From Candidatus Thalassarchaeaceae archaeon (GTDB taxonomy: Archaea > Thermoplasmatota > Poseidoniia > Poseidoniales > Thalassarchaeaceae), in assembly GCA_030745885.1 (NCBI GenBank), contig JASLNR010000033.1:1-61535 (forward strand): a stretch of DNA of 61,535 bases, in the 5' to 3' direction. Under the pieces are notes generated by a model. It was not told the DNA's origin. It did no database searches and was given only the letters and a program-made list of their open reading frames with translations. The translations under genes were made by a program, and so were the position numbers. Each line of letters starts with the position of its first letter. Positions within the stretch are counted from its first letter, which is position 1. Below are positions 42,499-52,600 of the stretch, piece after piece.

Positions 42499-44277
42499 GT
42501 GAGGGTTCTATTCGCTCACGGTTTTGAGGGCAGTCCTGAGGGATCAAAGGTTGTCTACATGAGGGATGCGCTGGGGTGGGATGTTACTGCACCAGAGATG
42601 TCGGAGTTGGGATGGAGCATAGCTAGTCAGACCGAAGTTCTAATTCGCCACTTGGATGACGGGCAGTATGATCTCGTGGCTGGCTCTTCAATGGGTGGCC
42701 TCGCAGCTGCAAACGCTTCTTCGATGAGGCCGGAGGCAGACATACGATTGCTTCTGATAGCGCCATCCTTTGGCTTGGCTGAAAACTGGGAGGGGATGGA
42801 AGAAGCGGGTAGGAGTGCTTGGAAACTCACAGGAGAGAGGAGGTATGCGGGCTTCGAATTGGACATACTGCTTCCGTGGGAGTTCATGGAATCGGCAGAG
42901 AAGATGTCTTGGCCTGAGACAGCGCATCCGACGGCGATAATGCATGGGACAAACGATGAAGTGGTTCCAATTAGCTACTCACGCAAGGTTGCAGAAAAGT
43001 GTGCAAATGTGAATCTTCACGAAGTCGATGATAATCATCGAATGAAGGAGTCTTTGCGCCTCATTCCAGATATTGTGACTGGCCTAATGGGGAGTGCCGG
43101 GGACGAAGGGGCGGTTCTTTTGGAGAAGTTCCAAAATAGGCTGGATGAGGATGGGGAGAAACTTGAGGTACCCAAGCAATCGTCGACTGAGGTGAGTGAT
43201 GTCGAAGAGCAGGGTGTTCAGGTGACAGGTGATTTTGATGATGATCATGAATTAGAGAGCGAGGCTGCTAATAAATCTGAAGAGGCCGAAAGGGAAATCC
43301 AAGATATACAGGCTGAGATGAAAAGGCTCGAGGCTGAGATGGCTCAGAAGCAAGAGGTTCTTGAGGCCTCAAAGGAAGAGGAGCGGACAGAGCAAGAGGC
43401 GCGCGATAGGTCGGAAGCGGAGGCCGAGGAGGCACGGCTGGAGGCGGAAGCTAAGGCGGAGGCCGCGAAAGCACGCAAGAAGGCGGAGGCGGAAGTGATT
43501 GCAGCCAAGGTAGAGGCCGAGGAGGCACGCATGAATGCGGAGATCGAGGAGGCCGAGGCCGAGGAAGCCAAAGCTGAGGCTGAGGCTGCCGAGAAGAGAG
43601 TGGGCGAAGCCGTTCGAAAAGCCGAGGAGGCTGGAAAGGACATCGAGCTAATCGCTTCTGAAGCGGAGAGGGAGGAGAGGGAGGAACTTATTCTTGAGAG
43701 AGTTGGCCTTAGATCCGAACAAATTAACTGGGCCCAGGTAGGCAAATCTGAGAACGGGGAGTCAGATGATCTCACTAGGATTAATGGGGTAGACGACTTT
43801 ACGCAGAAGAAGCTCAATGTCCTGGGAATCCACTCTTTCGGGCAGATTTCAAAGATGGGCCCTGAGACTTCTGAGATAGTTAATGACGCTCTGGAGTTTA
43901 TGCCAGGCAGGATTAACGAAATGGAGTGGATGCAACAGGCAATGACTCTCATTGGATTGGAAGAAGTGGGGGATGGTTCGCAAACTGTGGAGACGGGGGG
44001 CGAGGATTCTGATAGAGTGGGGCTGAATGAGATAAACTGGACCCAGATAGGCAGAGCGAAAAACGAGGGGCCTGACGACCTTACGAAGATTAAAGGAATA
44101 GATGATTTAATTCAGAAGAAGCTGAATGTCATAGGGATCCACACATTAGAGCAAATTTCTAAGATGGACAATGTTACCGCCGAGGCAGTTAATGGGGCTC
44201 TGGAGATGATGCCTGGAAGGGTCGCGAAGATGATGTGGGCCCAGCAGGCTATGACGCTCATTGGACAGTGTGATTGA
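42499..44277 (+). CDS. Alpha/beta hydrolase fused to coiled coil and two HHH-like domains
   Basis: A 592-residue fusion from the GTG at 42499. Residues 1-195 are an esterase-like alpha/beta hydrolase ('VLFAHGFEGSPEGSKV' oxyanion region; nucleophile S64 in 'AGSSMGGLAA'; acid D153 in 'GTNDEVVP'; H180 in 'DDNHRMKES'), like the YqiA/UPF0227 group. Residues 255-395 are charged Ala/Glu coiled coil. Residues 396-486 and 505-590 are two copies of the domain that ends the protein at 34269-35867 ('INWAQVG', 'DDLTRINGVDDFTQKKLNVL', 'FMPGRI' or 'MMPGRV'). The nearby 'QKQEVLEASKEE' also matches that protein. An enzyme tethered to nucleic acid by HHH domains is one reading; no substrate can be named. Confidence 0.83.
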   Translation: MRVLFAHGFEGSPEGSKVVYMRDALGWDVTAPEMSELGWSIASQTEVLIRHLDDGQYDLVAGSSMGGLAAANASSMRPEADIRLLLIAPSFGLAENWEGMEEAGRSAWKLTGERRYAGFELDILLPWEFMESAEKMSWPETAHPTAIMHGTNDEVVPISYSRKVAEKCANVNLHEVDDNHRMKESLRLIPDIVTGLMGSAGDEGAVLLEKFQNRLDEDGEKLEVPKQSSTEVSDVEEQGVQVTGDFDDDHELESEAANKSEEAEREIQDIQAEMKRLEAEMAQKQEVLEASKEEERTEQEARDRSEAEAEEARLEAEAKAEAAKARKKAEAEVIAAKVEAEEARMNAEIEEAEAEEAKAEAEAAEKRVGEAVRKAEEAGKDIELIASEAEREEREELILERVGLRSEQINWAQVGKSENGESDDLTRINGVDDFTQKKLNVLGIHSFGQISKMGPETSEIVNDALEFMPGRINEMEWMQQAMTLIGLEEVGDGSQTVETGGEDSDRVGLNEINWTQIGRAKNEGPDDLTKIKGIDDLIQKKLNVIGIHTLEQISKMDNVTAEAVNGALEMMPGRVAKMMWAQQAMTLIGQCD

Positions 44278-44302
44278 CCTATCTCGGGTAGCGTTAACTT
44301 TC

Positions 44303-45022
44303 TTAATGGCCTGTTGAACCAAGGAAATACTCGCCAATCTCCGGGTCGGTCAAGATGTGCTGAGCGTCACCAGTGTGTACCACCTTGCCGCTGGCCAGAA
44401 TGTAACCGCGATCCGAGCGCGCTAGCGAGAGGCGCGCGTTCTGCTCGACGATGAGGATGGTGATGCCGTCCTCGCGCAGGGAGTCGATGCGCTCGATAAT
44501 CTGCTGCTGGTAAAGCGGGGAGAGCGCGGCGGTGGGCTCGTCGAGCAGAAGGAACTTGGGGTCCGAGATTAGCGCTCGGGAGATCGCCAGCATCTGCCTC
44601 TCGCCACCCGATAGGGATGCGGCGAGGTCGTGCTCGCGCGAGCGCAGGTCCGGGAACATCTCGAGCGCTCGCTCGATGCGTTCGTTGAGGATGTTGTTGG
44701 GAAGCGTGTTGCCGCCCATCTGCAGATTCTCCTCGACGGAGAGCGAGGGGAACACGTTGTCAACCTGGGGGACGTACGCAATGCCTTGGTTGACTAGTTG
44801 GTCTGTGCGCCACCCGGAGACGTCCTGTCCCATGTACTCGATATCACCGCCGTAGTAGGTGGCGATGCCGAAGATGGTCTTGATTAGCGTCGACTTGCCA
44901 CAGCCGTTGGGCCCGATGATGGTGACGAACTCGCCCTCGTCGACGTGGATGTCTATATCGTACAGGATCTGGACCGATCCATATCCCCCCTCGAGGCCCC
45001 TGACATCGAGAACCCGGGTCAT
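44303..45022 (-). CDS. livF: Branched-chain amino acid ABC transporter ATP-binding protein LivF
   Basis: A 239-residue ABC ATPase. Walker A 'IGPNGCGKST', Q-loop 'YVPQVDNVFPSLSVEEN', signature 'LSGGERQMLA', Walker B 'FLLLDEPTAALSP' and the switch histidine region 'ILIVEQNARLSLARSDRGYI' are typical of LivF. It powers uptake of branched-chain or related amino acids through the LivHM permease. Its ATG overlaps the livG stop as ATGA, so the two are made in step. It is the last gene of the operon and is convergent with the hydrolase fusion, 25 bases apart. Confidence 0.95.
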   Translation of the reverse strand: MTRVLDVRGLEGGYGSVQILYDIDIHVDEGEFVTIIGPNGCGKSTLIKTIFGIATYYGGDIEYMGQDVSGWRTDQLVNQGIAYVPQVDNVFPSLSVEENLQMGGNTLPNNILNERIERALEMFPDLRSREHDLAASLSGGERQMLAISRALISDPKFLLLDEPTAALSPLYQQQIIERIDSLREDGITILIVEQNARLSLARSDRGYILASGKVVHTGDAQHILTDPEIGEYFLGSTGH

Positions 45023-45807
45023 TCCTCCTCACCCCCGCTGTCTCCGGTTGCCCCGAGATAAGCCTCGATTACGGCCCTATTACTACGGACGTCGTCAGGA
45101 GTACCCTGCATCAGGACCTCTCCCTCGTTCATCACTATGATGCGGTCGACGCCCTGCCTCAGGATGAAGTCCATGTTGTGTTCGATGATGAGTACGGATA
45201 TTCCGGTCTCATCGACCGTCTTCCTGAGGTTGTTGAATATCTTCAGCGCTAGCGGTCCCGCTACCCCTGCCACGGGCTCGTCCAGCAGCAGAAGGCCGGG
45301 GTCTCCCATCATCGAGCGCCCTATGTCCACAAGTTTGCTCTGGCCGCCGGAGAGTTCGCTCGTGAGATTCTCCGCCATGTGCGGAACTTCGAGCTGGTCG
45401 AGCACGGCGTAGGCCTTGCTCAGGCGCTCCTGCTCGGCGGGACGGCTGTTCGGCTGCAGGAGGGCTAGGAATGGGTTGGGGGAGAACTGGTTCCTCGGTG
45501 GCACTAGCAGGTTCTCTATGACCGTCATCTGCCTCCAAAGCCGGGTGTGCTGGAAGGTGCGTGTGACCCCCAGTTGCTGAATCTGGTCGGGGTGCATCTG
45601 GGAGGCGTCTTCTCCGAAGACCTCGACCGACCCGGCCGTCTGGTCAAGGAGGCCGCTGATGCAGTTGAAGGTGGTCGACTTACCGCAGCCATTGGGACCG
45701 ATCAAGCCAACGAACTCACCCTCCCCGACTTCGAACGAGACGTCGTTGACGGCCACCAGCCCACCGAACTCCATACGCAGGCCCTCGACCTTGAGCACGG
45801 AATTCAT
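45019..45807 (-). CDS. livG: Branched-chain amino acid ABC transporter ATP-binding protein LivG
   Basis: A 262-residue ABC ATPase. Walker A 'IGPNGCGKSTTFNCISG', 'RTFQHTRLWRQMTVIENLL' (the LivG Q-loop region), signature 'LSGGQSKLVDIGRSM' and Walker B 'LLLLDEPVAGVAG' identify it; LivG carries the longer insert after the Q-loop seen here. The open frame runs on to 45906, but the extra residues lie inside the permease gene; the ATG at 45807 overlaps the permease stop as ATGA and matches the family start ('LKVEGLRMEFGGLVAV'). Confidence 0.95.
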   Translation of the reverse strand: MNSVLKVEGLRMEFGGLVAVNDVSFEVGEGEFVGLIGPNGCGKSTTFNCISGLLDQTAGSVEVFGEDASQMHPDQIQQLGVTRTFQHTRLWRQMTVIENLLVPPRNQFSPNPFLALLQPNSRPAEQERLSKAYAVLDQLEVPHMAENLTSELSGGQSKLVDIGRSMMGDPGLLLLDEPVAGVAGPLALKIFNNLRKTVDETGISVLIIEHNMDFILRQGVDRIIVMNEGEVLMQGTPDDVRSNRAVIEAYLGATGDSGGEEE

Positions 45808-48800
45808 TCGGAGTCCCCTCCCGAGTGGCCCGGACGGGGTGGCCTGCTGGGAACCTCTGGTAGTAGGCCCTTGGGGTTGTACTTGAGCGAGAACAGGATC
45901 AGGCATCCAATCATGAGCACCTTGACATATGCCATGTCAGCGAGGATGACTCCGCCGTAGAACGCCTCGCTGATTGAGCGATCCCCCATCATCACCCCTG
46001 CGAAAGCCATCACAACCACCCCAGATATTCCGACCTCCGTAAGGGGCTTCCATCCGAAAACAATGCCAAGCATCGCGATGACAGTGAAGTATGCCGCCAC
46101 ATCCCAAGGTTGGGCTACCAGCCAATTGAAGAACTCGTCGACTGCGGCTGAGGTCTCGTGCAGAGGGAGGTCGGATGATCCTTGGCTGGCTACGAGGACG
46201 TTGAAGACAAACTCCATCAGAACGATGATGAAGGCACCGATGACCATCCCCCTGTTATTGGCCGCGCCACCAACAACGAAGGCGGCCCATACTAGGAATG
46301 TCGATTTTGCAGGAGCCATGAACGATGGTTGGAAGCCTGTCAGCTTCCAAGCCCACAGAGCCCCGGCGAGGCCAGCGATCGCAGCACCGAAGGCGAGGCT
46401 CGCCGCCTTGTGTGTCAGAACGTCGTGACCATGATGCTGCGCGACATCCTCGTCCTCTCGGATGGCCTTGAGGATCCTTCCCCAAGGAGACTTGAGCACT
46501 GTCTCAAGCAGCCACCAGACCAAAACCAGACTCACGATTCCGATCAGCGCTAGCAGCATCATGTAGGGTGCTGCCTCTCCGAGGTTCAGCGCGTCTCCGA
46601 CTCTCTCAGCCATGCTCCCTATGCCGACAACGTCGCTGCACTCGTCTGGGCTGAAAGGCTCAATCAGGTCGTCCGCCGTGCCGAGGATGCCGTCCGGTCC
46701 CGGGAGTGGGTCCTTCAGAGGGGGATCGCTGCCGCAGAACCACCAACCCTGCAAGGGTAGGACGTATCGAGAAATTCCTATCGACGACCCCCATGAACCA
46801 GCCCTGAGAAGCGGCTCGCCCATCAGTAAGACGCGTACGATCTCACCCAGTGAGATCGTAACAATTGCGAAGTAGTCCATTCTCAGCCTAGCAGTCGGAT
46901 AGGCGAGCATCCAGCCGAAGCCGGCGGCGAGAATCACGGCGGCTACGGTGGCCCAGAGGACCGGCCAGTCGTAGCCGTGGAGGTCCTTTGGTGCGGTTAG
47001 GATCCCGACTGTGATTGCCCCCACACCCACGAAGAAGATCACACCGAAGTTGACCATCCCAGTGATTCCTGTGTGGAGGTTGAGCGAGAATGCCATTAGG
47101 GCGAATATGGAGAGCGTGACTAGGACATTGGACACCTGCAGCACTTTGATGAATCGGTCGTTATCGCTTTCAGCCACCGGCAGCCACCATACGAACATAA
47201 TCAGCAGGATGAGCAGGGCTGCGAATAGCGCCCATGAGCCAAGCGGGCTCTCCCTTCCGTATGGAGCCCACTTCCGAGTCCCCTCGAACGGATTGGTCTG
47301 ACGCTCCTTCAATGATTCAGTGGCTCCTTCGACGGAAGAGCGCAAGTTGCTCTGGACCCCCCCGAGTGCGTCTCTCAGGGGGCTGAGGGAGTTGGTCAGT
47401 GCAATCGTGGAGTTGTTCCTGAAGCGCATCAGAGCCGAAGTGAACGAGTCGAGAATCCCAATTGCGGAATCAAGGGGGTCGTCTTCCCGGCCTTGGATTA
47501 GGTAGATGCCTTCCGTGAGGGCGACCAGCCAAACCAGTATTGGCACGACCGGCCACACGATGTCACCCAGGGTGATGACCGTGCTGAGGAAGTCGAGTTC
47601 GGAGCTCATCAAATCGAACCAAGATTCGTTCAAACTGTCGAAACTGTCGGCTATCCATTCCGAGTGGTAGAATGGTGCTAGGTCATCCGGTGGGCTTGGC
47701 ACATCGTTAATCGTGAATGGGGAGTCCTCGAGCAAAAGGGTTCCATCGGGCCTGCCCGTTAGCAACTGAAGGTTGGAGGTTACAGACTCGTTTGCCACGC
47801 ATGCCTCAGAGCAAGAGCCGTCGGCGAGCGAGTTGGCGGAGATGAAGCGGGTGATTCTGCTGAAGAAGTAGGCGGCTATGGTCACAATCAGCATCGACTC
47901 CCCCCTCGATGACTTCCTCTGCTGGAAGTTGTGGAGCCCGAGAGCGCCCAATGGAGAGAAGGCCAGTGCAGCGCCGAGTTGCCTCGATGGCTCGGTCTCC
48001 CTCTCGGCACGACGACGGAGCCTGTCGACCTGCCATTTCTCGTATGCAGCGCCGATTCCCTCCGGCATTATCATCAGGATGGCCACAAGGAAGATGTAGG
48101 GCATAACGCCGTCCAGAGCGGTGTAGTTGGAGCGGCCCAACGGGAGTCCGATGCCGATGAGGATCGGCGATGAGAGCGCTCGAACGAAGCCGACGACCAG
48201 CGCCCCCACTATGGCACCCTCGATCGAGCCGATTGTACCTAGGACGATGACTGCGAACGATGGCAGGAGGAGGGTGAAGGCGGTCTCCGGCGTGAATCTG
48301 AGCGTCATTGCGAATATGGCGCCTCCCATCCCGGAGATTCCTGCCGACAAGAACGCGCTGGTCATCTGTATGCGCTCGACGTTGATGCCGCTGCTGGCAG
48401 CCAGGTCTGGGTTGTCGGCTACGGCCCTCATTCTGCGGCCGAGCCTGGTCTTCCTGAGCAGCACCATCAGCAGGAGGACCGAACTGAAAATCACCACGGG
48501 CATGGCGCCCTTGTAGTACGCGTAACCGGTAGTGTACTGGGAGACGCAGTCGTTTGCAACATTGTAGAACTCCCAAGCCGGCTTGCTGCCTTCGGTGACG
48601 ATGTGCTCTAGGACCGGTTCGCCGGTAACCGGGTCGACTCTGGTCTGCTCGCAAGCCCCATAGGTGTATGTTCCGCCCTCCTCGAGGTCACGCACTCCTA
48701 GGTTGAGTCGCATCTTCTGGGTCGGTATGTCCCACCTGAGCGTCGGGAGCCTCCAGTCAGCGTCGGGCTCGAACATCTTCTTGCCGGCACCGAACCTGAG

Positions 48801-49535
48801 GTAGACCAACGCGCGGAGAATGAGCGCCACCCCGAGCGATGCGATCATCATCACCTGTGGCGTCGCCTTTCTCTCTCGGAAACCGCGGTAGACTAGTCGG
48901 TCGATGAGGATGCCAGCTATTCCCGTGAGCACGAAAGCTCCTAGCACCGTCCACAGCAGCAGTGACCACACCAGCACGCCGTCCCCAGGAGCATCGTACA
49001 GTGGGAAGAAGTGATCGCTCCAGACCATCACCATGGAAAGGTACATTCCAGTCATGAACAGCTCGCTCTGGGCGAAGTTCCCGTATCGCTGGACCTTGTA
49101 GGTCAGCGTCAGGCCGACTGCTATGGCGAGGTATGTGGATGACCATGTCAGCGTGCCCACGCTGATGGACACTAGGTCTAGGGTGATGCGTACGTCGTCC
49201 TGAAGTCCCCTGAACAGGAAGTCGAGGGTCATCCAGACGATGAGGAGCAGGAAGATGGGTGAGGCGGATATCCCGATCGACCTAGCGTAGCTCTCGGGAA
49301 CGTCGTCGAACAGGATTTTGACAAGGAAGAACCCCCCCGAAATCGACTCCACCGCTTGAAGCAGCCAGACCAAGTCGTTCGGGAGCTTTCCTCCTACCAC
49401 GACGTCCAGCAGGTTGAGCGAGCCGGATTGGTACAACAGGCCTATGCTCGCATCGAGGATGATGGCTAGGGCAATGACGAGCCTGCGCTCTCCGCGTGAA
49501 CGGGCAGTCCATTGCTCTCGTATCTCGTCAAGCAA
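45804..49535 (-). CDS. livHM: Fused LivH-LivM branched-chain amino acid ABC permease
   Basis: A 1,243-residue membrane protein uniting two permeases normally made separately. Residues 1 to about 540 are LivH-like ('GLTLTYKVQRYGNFAQSELF', 'RMRAVADNPDLAASSGINVE', 'SIEGAIVGALVVGFVRAL'), with an extra periplasmic-type loop near residues 265-335. Residues 550-780 are a poorly conserved linker with two or more helices and glycosylation-type NxS/T sites. Residues 785-1240 are LivM-like ('LNLHTGITGMVNFGVIFFVG', 'RMDYFAIVTISLGEIVRVL', 'FGAAIAGLAGALWAWKLTGF'). The start is a TTG at 49535, preceded by two hairpins. One polypeptide would fix the 1:1 ratio of the two halves. Confidence 0.92.
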   Translation of the reverse strand: MLDEIREQWTARSRGERRLVIALAIILDASIGLLYQSGSLNLLDVVVGGKLPNDLVWLLQAVESISGGFFLVKILFDDVPESYARSIGISASPIFLLLIVWMTLDFLFRGLQDDVRITLDLVSISVGTLTWSSTYLAIAVGLTLTYKVQRYGNFAQSELFMTGMYLSMVMVWSDHFFPLYDAPGDGVLVWSLLLWTVLGAFVLTGIAGILIDRLVYRGFRERKATPQVMMIASLGVALILRALVYLRFGAGKKMFEPDADWRLPTLRWDIPTQKMRLNLGVRDLEEGGTYTYGACEQTRVDPVTGEPVLEHIVTEGSKPAWEFYNVANDCVSQYTTGYAYYKGAMPVVIFSSVLLLMVLLRKTRLGRRMRAVADNPDLAASSGINVERIQMTSAFLSAGISGMGGAIFAMTLRFTPETAFTLLLPSFAVIVLGTIGSIEGAIVGALVVGFVRALSSPILIGIGLPLGRSNYTALDGVMPYIFLVAILMIMPEGIGAAYEKWQVDRLRRRAERETEPSRQLGAALAFSPLGALGLHNFQQRKSSRGESMLIVTIAAYFFSRITRFISANSLADGSCSEACVANESVTSNLQLLTGRPDGTLLLEDSPFTINDVPSPPDDLAPFYHSEWIADSFDSLNESWFDLMSSELDFLSTVITLGDIVWPVVPILVWLVALTEGIYLIQGREDDPLDSAIGILDSFTSALMRFRNNSTIALTNSLSPLRDALGGVQSNLRSSVEGATESLKERQTNPFEGTRKWAPYGRESPLGSWALFAALLILLIMFVWWLPVAESDNDRFIKVLQVSNVLVTLSIFALMAFSLNLHTGITGMVNFGVIFFVGVGAITVGILTAPKDLHGYDWPVLWATVAAVILAAGFGWMLAYPTARLRMDYFAIVTISLGEIVRVLLMGEPLLRAGSWGSSIGISRYVLPLQGWWFCGSDPPLKDPLPGPDGILGTADDLIEPFSPDECSDVVGIGSMAERVGDALNLGEAAPYMMLLALIGIVSLVLVWWLLETVLKSPWGRILKAIREDEDVAQHHGHDVLTHKAASLAFGAAIAGLAGALWAWKLTGFQPSFMAPAKSTFLVWAAFVVGGAANNRGMVIGAFIIVLMEFVFNVLVASQGSSDLPLHETSAAVDEFFNWLVAQPWDVAAYFTVIAMLGIVFGWKPLTEVGISGVVVMAFAGVMMGDRSISEAFYGGVILADMAYVKVLMIGCLILFSLKYNPKGLLPEVPSRPPRPGHSGGDSE

Positions 49536-49547
49536 GCCTAATCACCG

Positions 49548-49565
49548 GAGGGACAATCGTCCCTC
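49548..49565 (-). other. Inverted repeat just upstream of livHM
   Basis: A perfect 7-bp stem (GAGGGAC/GTCCCTC) with a 4-base loop, ending 12 bases before the TTG start of the permease gene. In the mRNA it would fold next to the ribosome entry region and could lower permease translation or protect a processed 5' end. Function inferred from position. Confidence 0.5.
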
Positions 49566-49606
49566 GCACTAACGCTAGCACTCAGCGGTAATCATTGTTG
49601 GGGGCA

Positions 49607-49635
49607 GCCTCGGCGAGCACGAAGCCCGCCGAGGC
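49607..49635 (-). other. Intercistronic hairpin between SBP and permease genes
   Basis: A perfect 9-bp GC-rich stem (GCCTCGGCG/CGCCGAGGC) with an 11-base loop, starting 27 bases after the binding-protein stop. No T-tract follows, so it is more likely an mRNA-stabilising or processing element than a terminator. Binding proteins of ABC importers are usually made in excess, and such hairpins can achieve this. Structure is seen; role is inferred. Confidence 0.55.
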
Positions 49636-49661
49636 GCTTTACGTCCCCTTTCCTAATCCGA

Positions 49662-52600
49662 TCAGACGTCGGTGATTCCGCTTACGGAATCCCAGTGCCT
49701 GTTGCAGTCGTAGGAGGCCACTCCGTCAGTGACGGTGAAGTCTCCAACGCAGTAACCCGCACCGCCGACATCGCCGTTCGCATCGAAGGTGTGGATGCCG
49801 CTAGCGCCCACGAAGCCTGTCCCGACAGCTGCGATAATCGCGTTGAGCGGTGTTCCCGGTGGGCTCGAGAGCTGGGTGAAGACCGCGAACATGATGATGA
49901 GCAGAGCATCAGCGGTCTCGGCGGTGTAGATGCCACCGGCGCAGTCGGGCACGGCGCCACAGAGGGCGCCGAAGGCCACGGAGCGCTCGTTGGGCGTGGG
50001 CGAGGCCGGCTTGGTAGCGACGACTCCAGCGCACGTTTCGTTGGATGCCATCGATACGCACAGTCCCTCCTCCGCTATTCCGTCACCGCCGTAGATTGAG
50101 CCGGTGAAGCCAGCGGTAGAGAGGTCCTCGATGATCTGCGCGCCGTCAGCGGCGTACGAGATCAGCACTACGCTGTCACATTCGTTGTCCATCACGGTTT
50201 GTACGGCTGAGGTGAAGTCGGTCGTGGTCTCCTCGTAACCGACGGAAGCGCACAGGAAGTCCGCTCCGCCCCAACCGGCCGTGAAGGCGTCGGCGAATCC
50301 TGAGCCGTAGTCGTTGGTCATGTACAGCAGCGCCGGGTTGGAACTGCCTCCAGCACCCACGACGTCAGACAGGGCGGGGCCCTGCAGGGCGTCGCTGGGA
50401 ACCACTCGGAAGAAGTCCGGGTAAGCAGTGGCATCGCTTAGCCCCGGGTTGGTGCTAGCATACGATATCATCGGGATACCAGCGGCTGAGAGGATCGCGT
50501 TGGCGCCCATCGAGGCACCGGAGCAGGCTGCTCCAGCGACTGCTACCACGCCCGCGTCGACTAGCGTCTGGGCGGCTGTGGAGGCTGTGGTCCCGTCGCA
50601 TCCGGAGTCGGCCATTACCAGCTCGAACTGGAGGCCGTTGCCCCAACCTGCGATGTTACCCATCTGCATGGCGATTCCCGCGGCGGCCGTGAAGCCGGGC
50701 GCGTAGACCGCGATCGGGCCGGTCATCGGGTTTAGCATACCGATCTTGATCGTGGTGCCCGTGAACGGGGAGGCGGCGATCCCGCCCTCCAGAGTCCAGT
50801 AGGACATGCAGCCGAAGTACACGTCAGTCGACGAAAGCGCGTCGAACTGGCAGATGTCGTAGCCAGCTCCGCCGACGTCTCCGGCGGCGGTGAAGGTGTG
50901 GGTTCCGCTCGCGCCCGCATAGGCGGTGCCGACCATGTTGAGGTGGCCCGCCATGTCGTCGTCGTCGTTCATGTTGTGCGCGGCGCCTATCATCATCACC
51001 GCGTCGTAGGTCTCGCCCGTGTAGATGCCACCAGCGCAGACATCGTCAGCAGTGCAGCGGGCGTTGAAGTCGCCAGCGCTGGATCCAGCACGGGGCTTCG
51101 TGGCCTTCACGCCGTTGGCGGCGGCTGGCGCGCTGAAGTCGTCCAAGAAGGCGGAGTCAGCGATTCCATCAGCGCCGAACACCGGCACTGAGACGCCGAG
51201 GACCGCCATCGTCTCGAGGATGGCCGCTCCGTCGGTGGAGTAGGTGACCATCACTACTGAGCCGCAGTCCGCATCGGCGATTGCCTGCACCTGGGAGGTG
51301 AAGGTGGTCGTGGTGTCCTCGTAGCCAATCTTGGTGCACAGGTTGTCAGTGCCCCATGCGCCCTCGAAGGCGTCTGCAAGACCAGAACCGTAGTCGTTGG
51401 TCATGTGCAGAAGAGCCGGGTTGGACGCGCCAGCAGCGGTGACCATGTCTGCCATGGCCGGCCCCTGGATGGCGTCGCTGGGAACGACTCGCCAGAAGCC
51501 CGGGTAGGCCGTGGCGTCGCTCAGGCCGGGGTTGGTGCTCGCGTAGGAGACCTGTACGATGCCAGCAGCGTTCAGAACCGCGTTGGCGGCCATGGAGGCG
51601 CCGGAGCAGGCTGCTCCTGCGACACCGACCACGCCCGCGTCGACCAGCGTCTGGGCGGCCGTAGCAGCGACGGTTCCGTCGCAGCCGGAGTCGGCCTCGA
51701 CGAGCTCGAAGTTGCCGCCCGCCGCGTTCAGGTCGTCGATCGCCATCTGAGCGGCCACCGTGAAGGGCGGTGCGTAGACGGCAATCGGGCCGGTCAGCGG
51801 GTTGAGCAGGCCAATCTTCGTAGTCGCAGCGACGCACGAGCCGTCGTCGGAGTTGGCGTCGGCGTTGTAGTTGGCTGCGGTCGAGTCGGTGCAGCCCGCG
51901 ACTACGGGAGGCACGAACATCGGGTTGGCGGTGCCCATGTAGTGGGCGGCTATCTCGTCAACGATCGCATCCCCCAGATCGATGGAGAAACCGACTGCAT
52001 TACCATCGGCATCCAGATTCTCGAATGGGGGGTATGATGTGTCTGAACAGAACTTCAAGTTGCCAGACTCTAGAACCGCAGTCAGCGTGCTACCTTCGGT
52101 CGGGGTGGGGTAAGCGGTCGCCGTATCGGCAGTAGTGTCGTCCACAATTGGTGCTGCTAGATCCCAAGCACCAGCAATCAGGTCGTGCTCGCCGGAGTCT
52201 ATCACAGCGGTAATGGCTACATTCAGCGCGTCAAGCAACTCACCGTTGTCCTCTTCTGCCACAGCTATTCCGTAGTTCTCATCGGAGAACACGGCAAGGA
52301 TAGTTCCTGCTAGAGCTAGGACCGGGGCATCGCCCAGTGCGTAGTCAGCGTCTCCGTTGGCTACGGCCGCGGTTACGGACGGGAAGTCCGAAAAGGCAAC
52401 AATCGTCGCAGAACCGAGGTTGTCGGCGGCGTATAGATCCGAGGTGGTTCCAGACTGCACGGCAACCGTGGTACCAGCGGCATTCAAGTCGCTAACGCTC
52501 GTGATTGCCGCGGCTGAGGAGCCTCCGATAACACCCTGGCTACTGGTGTAGTAGCCCCGGGTGAAGTCGACGACTTCCTCTCTCGCTTCCGTGATGGTCA

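Noticed and set aside
45808..45906. Longer start for LivG
   Set aside because: The extra 33 residues lie within the permease gene and precede the conserved LivG start; the ATGA overlap supports 45807.
47806..48654. 282-codon Arg-rich open frame on the minus strand inside livHM
   Set aside because: It overlaps clear permease helices in another frame, is rich in Arg/Gln/His as expected from a shifted GC-rich frame, and shows no domain.
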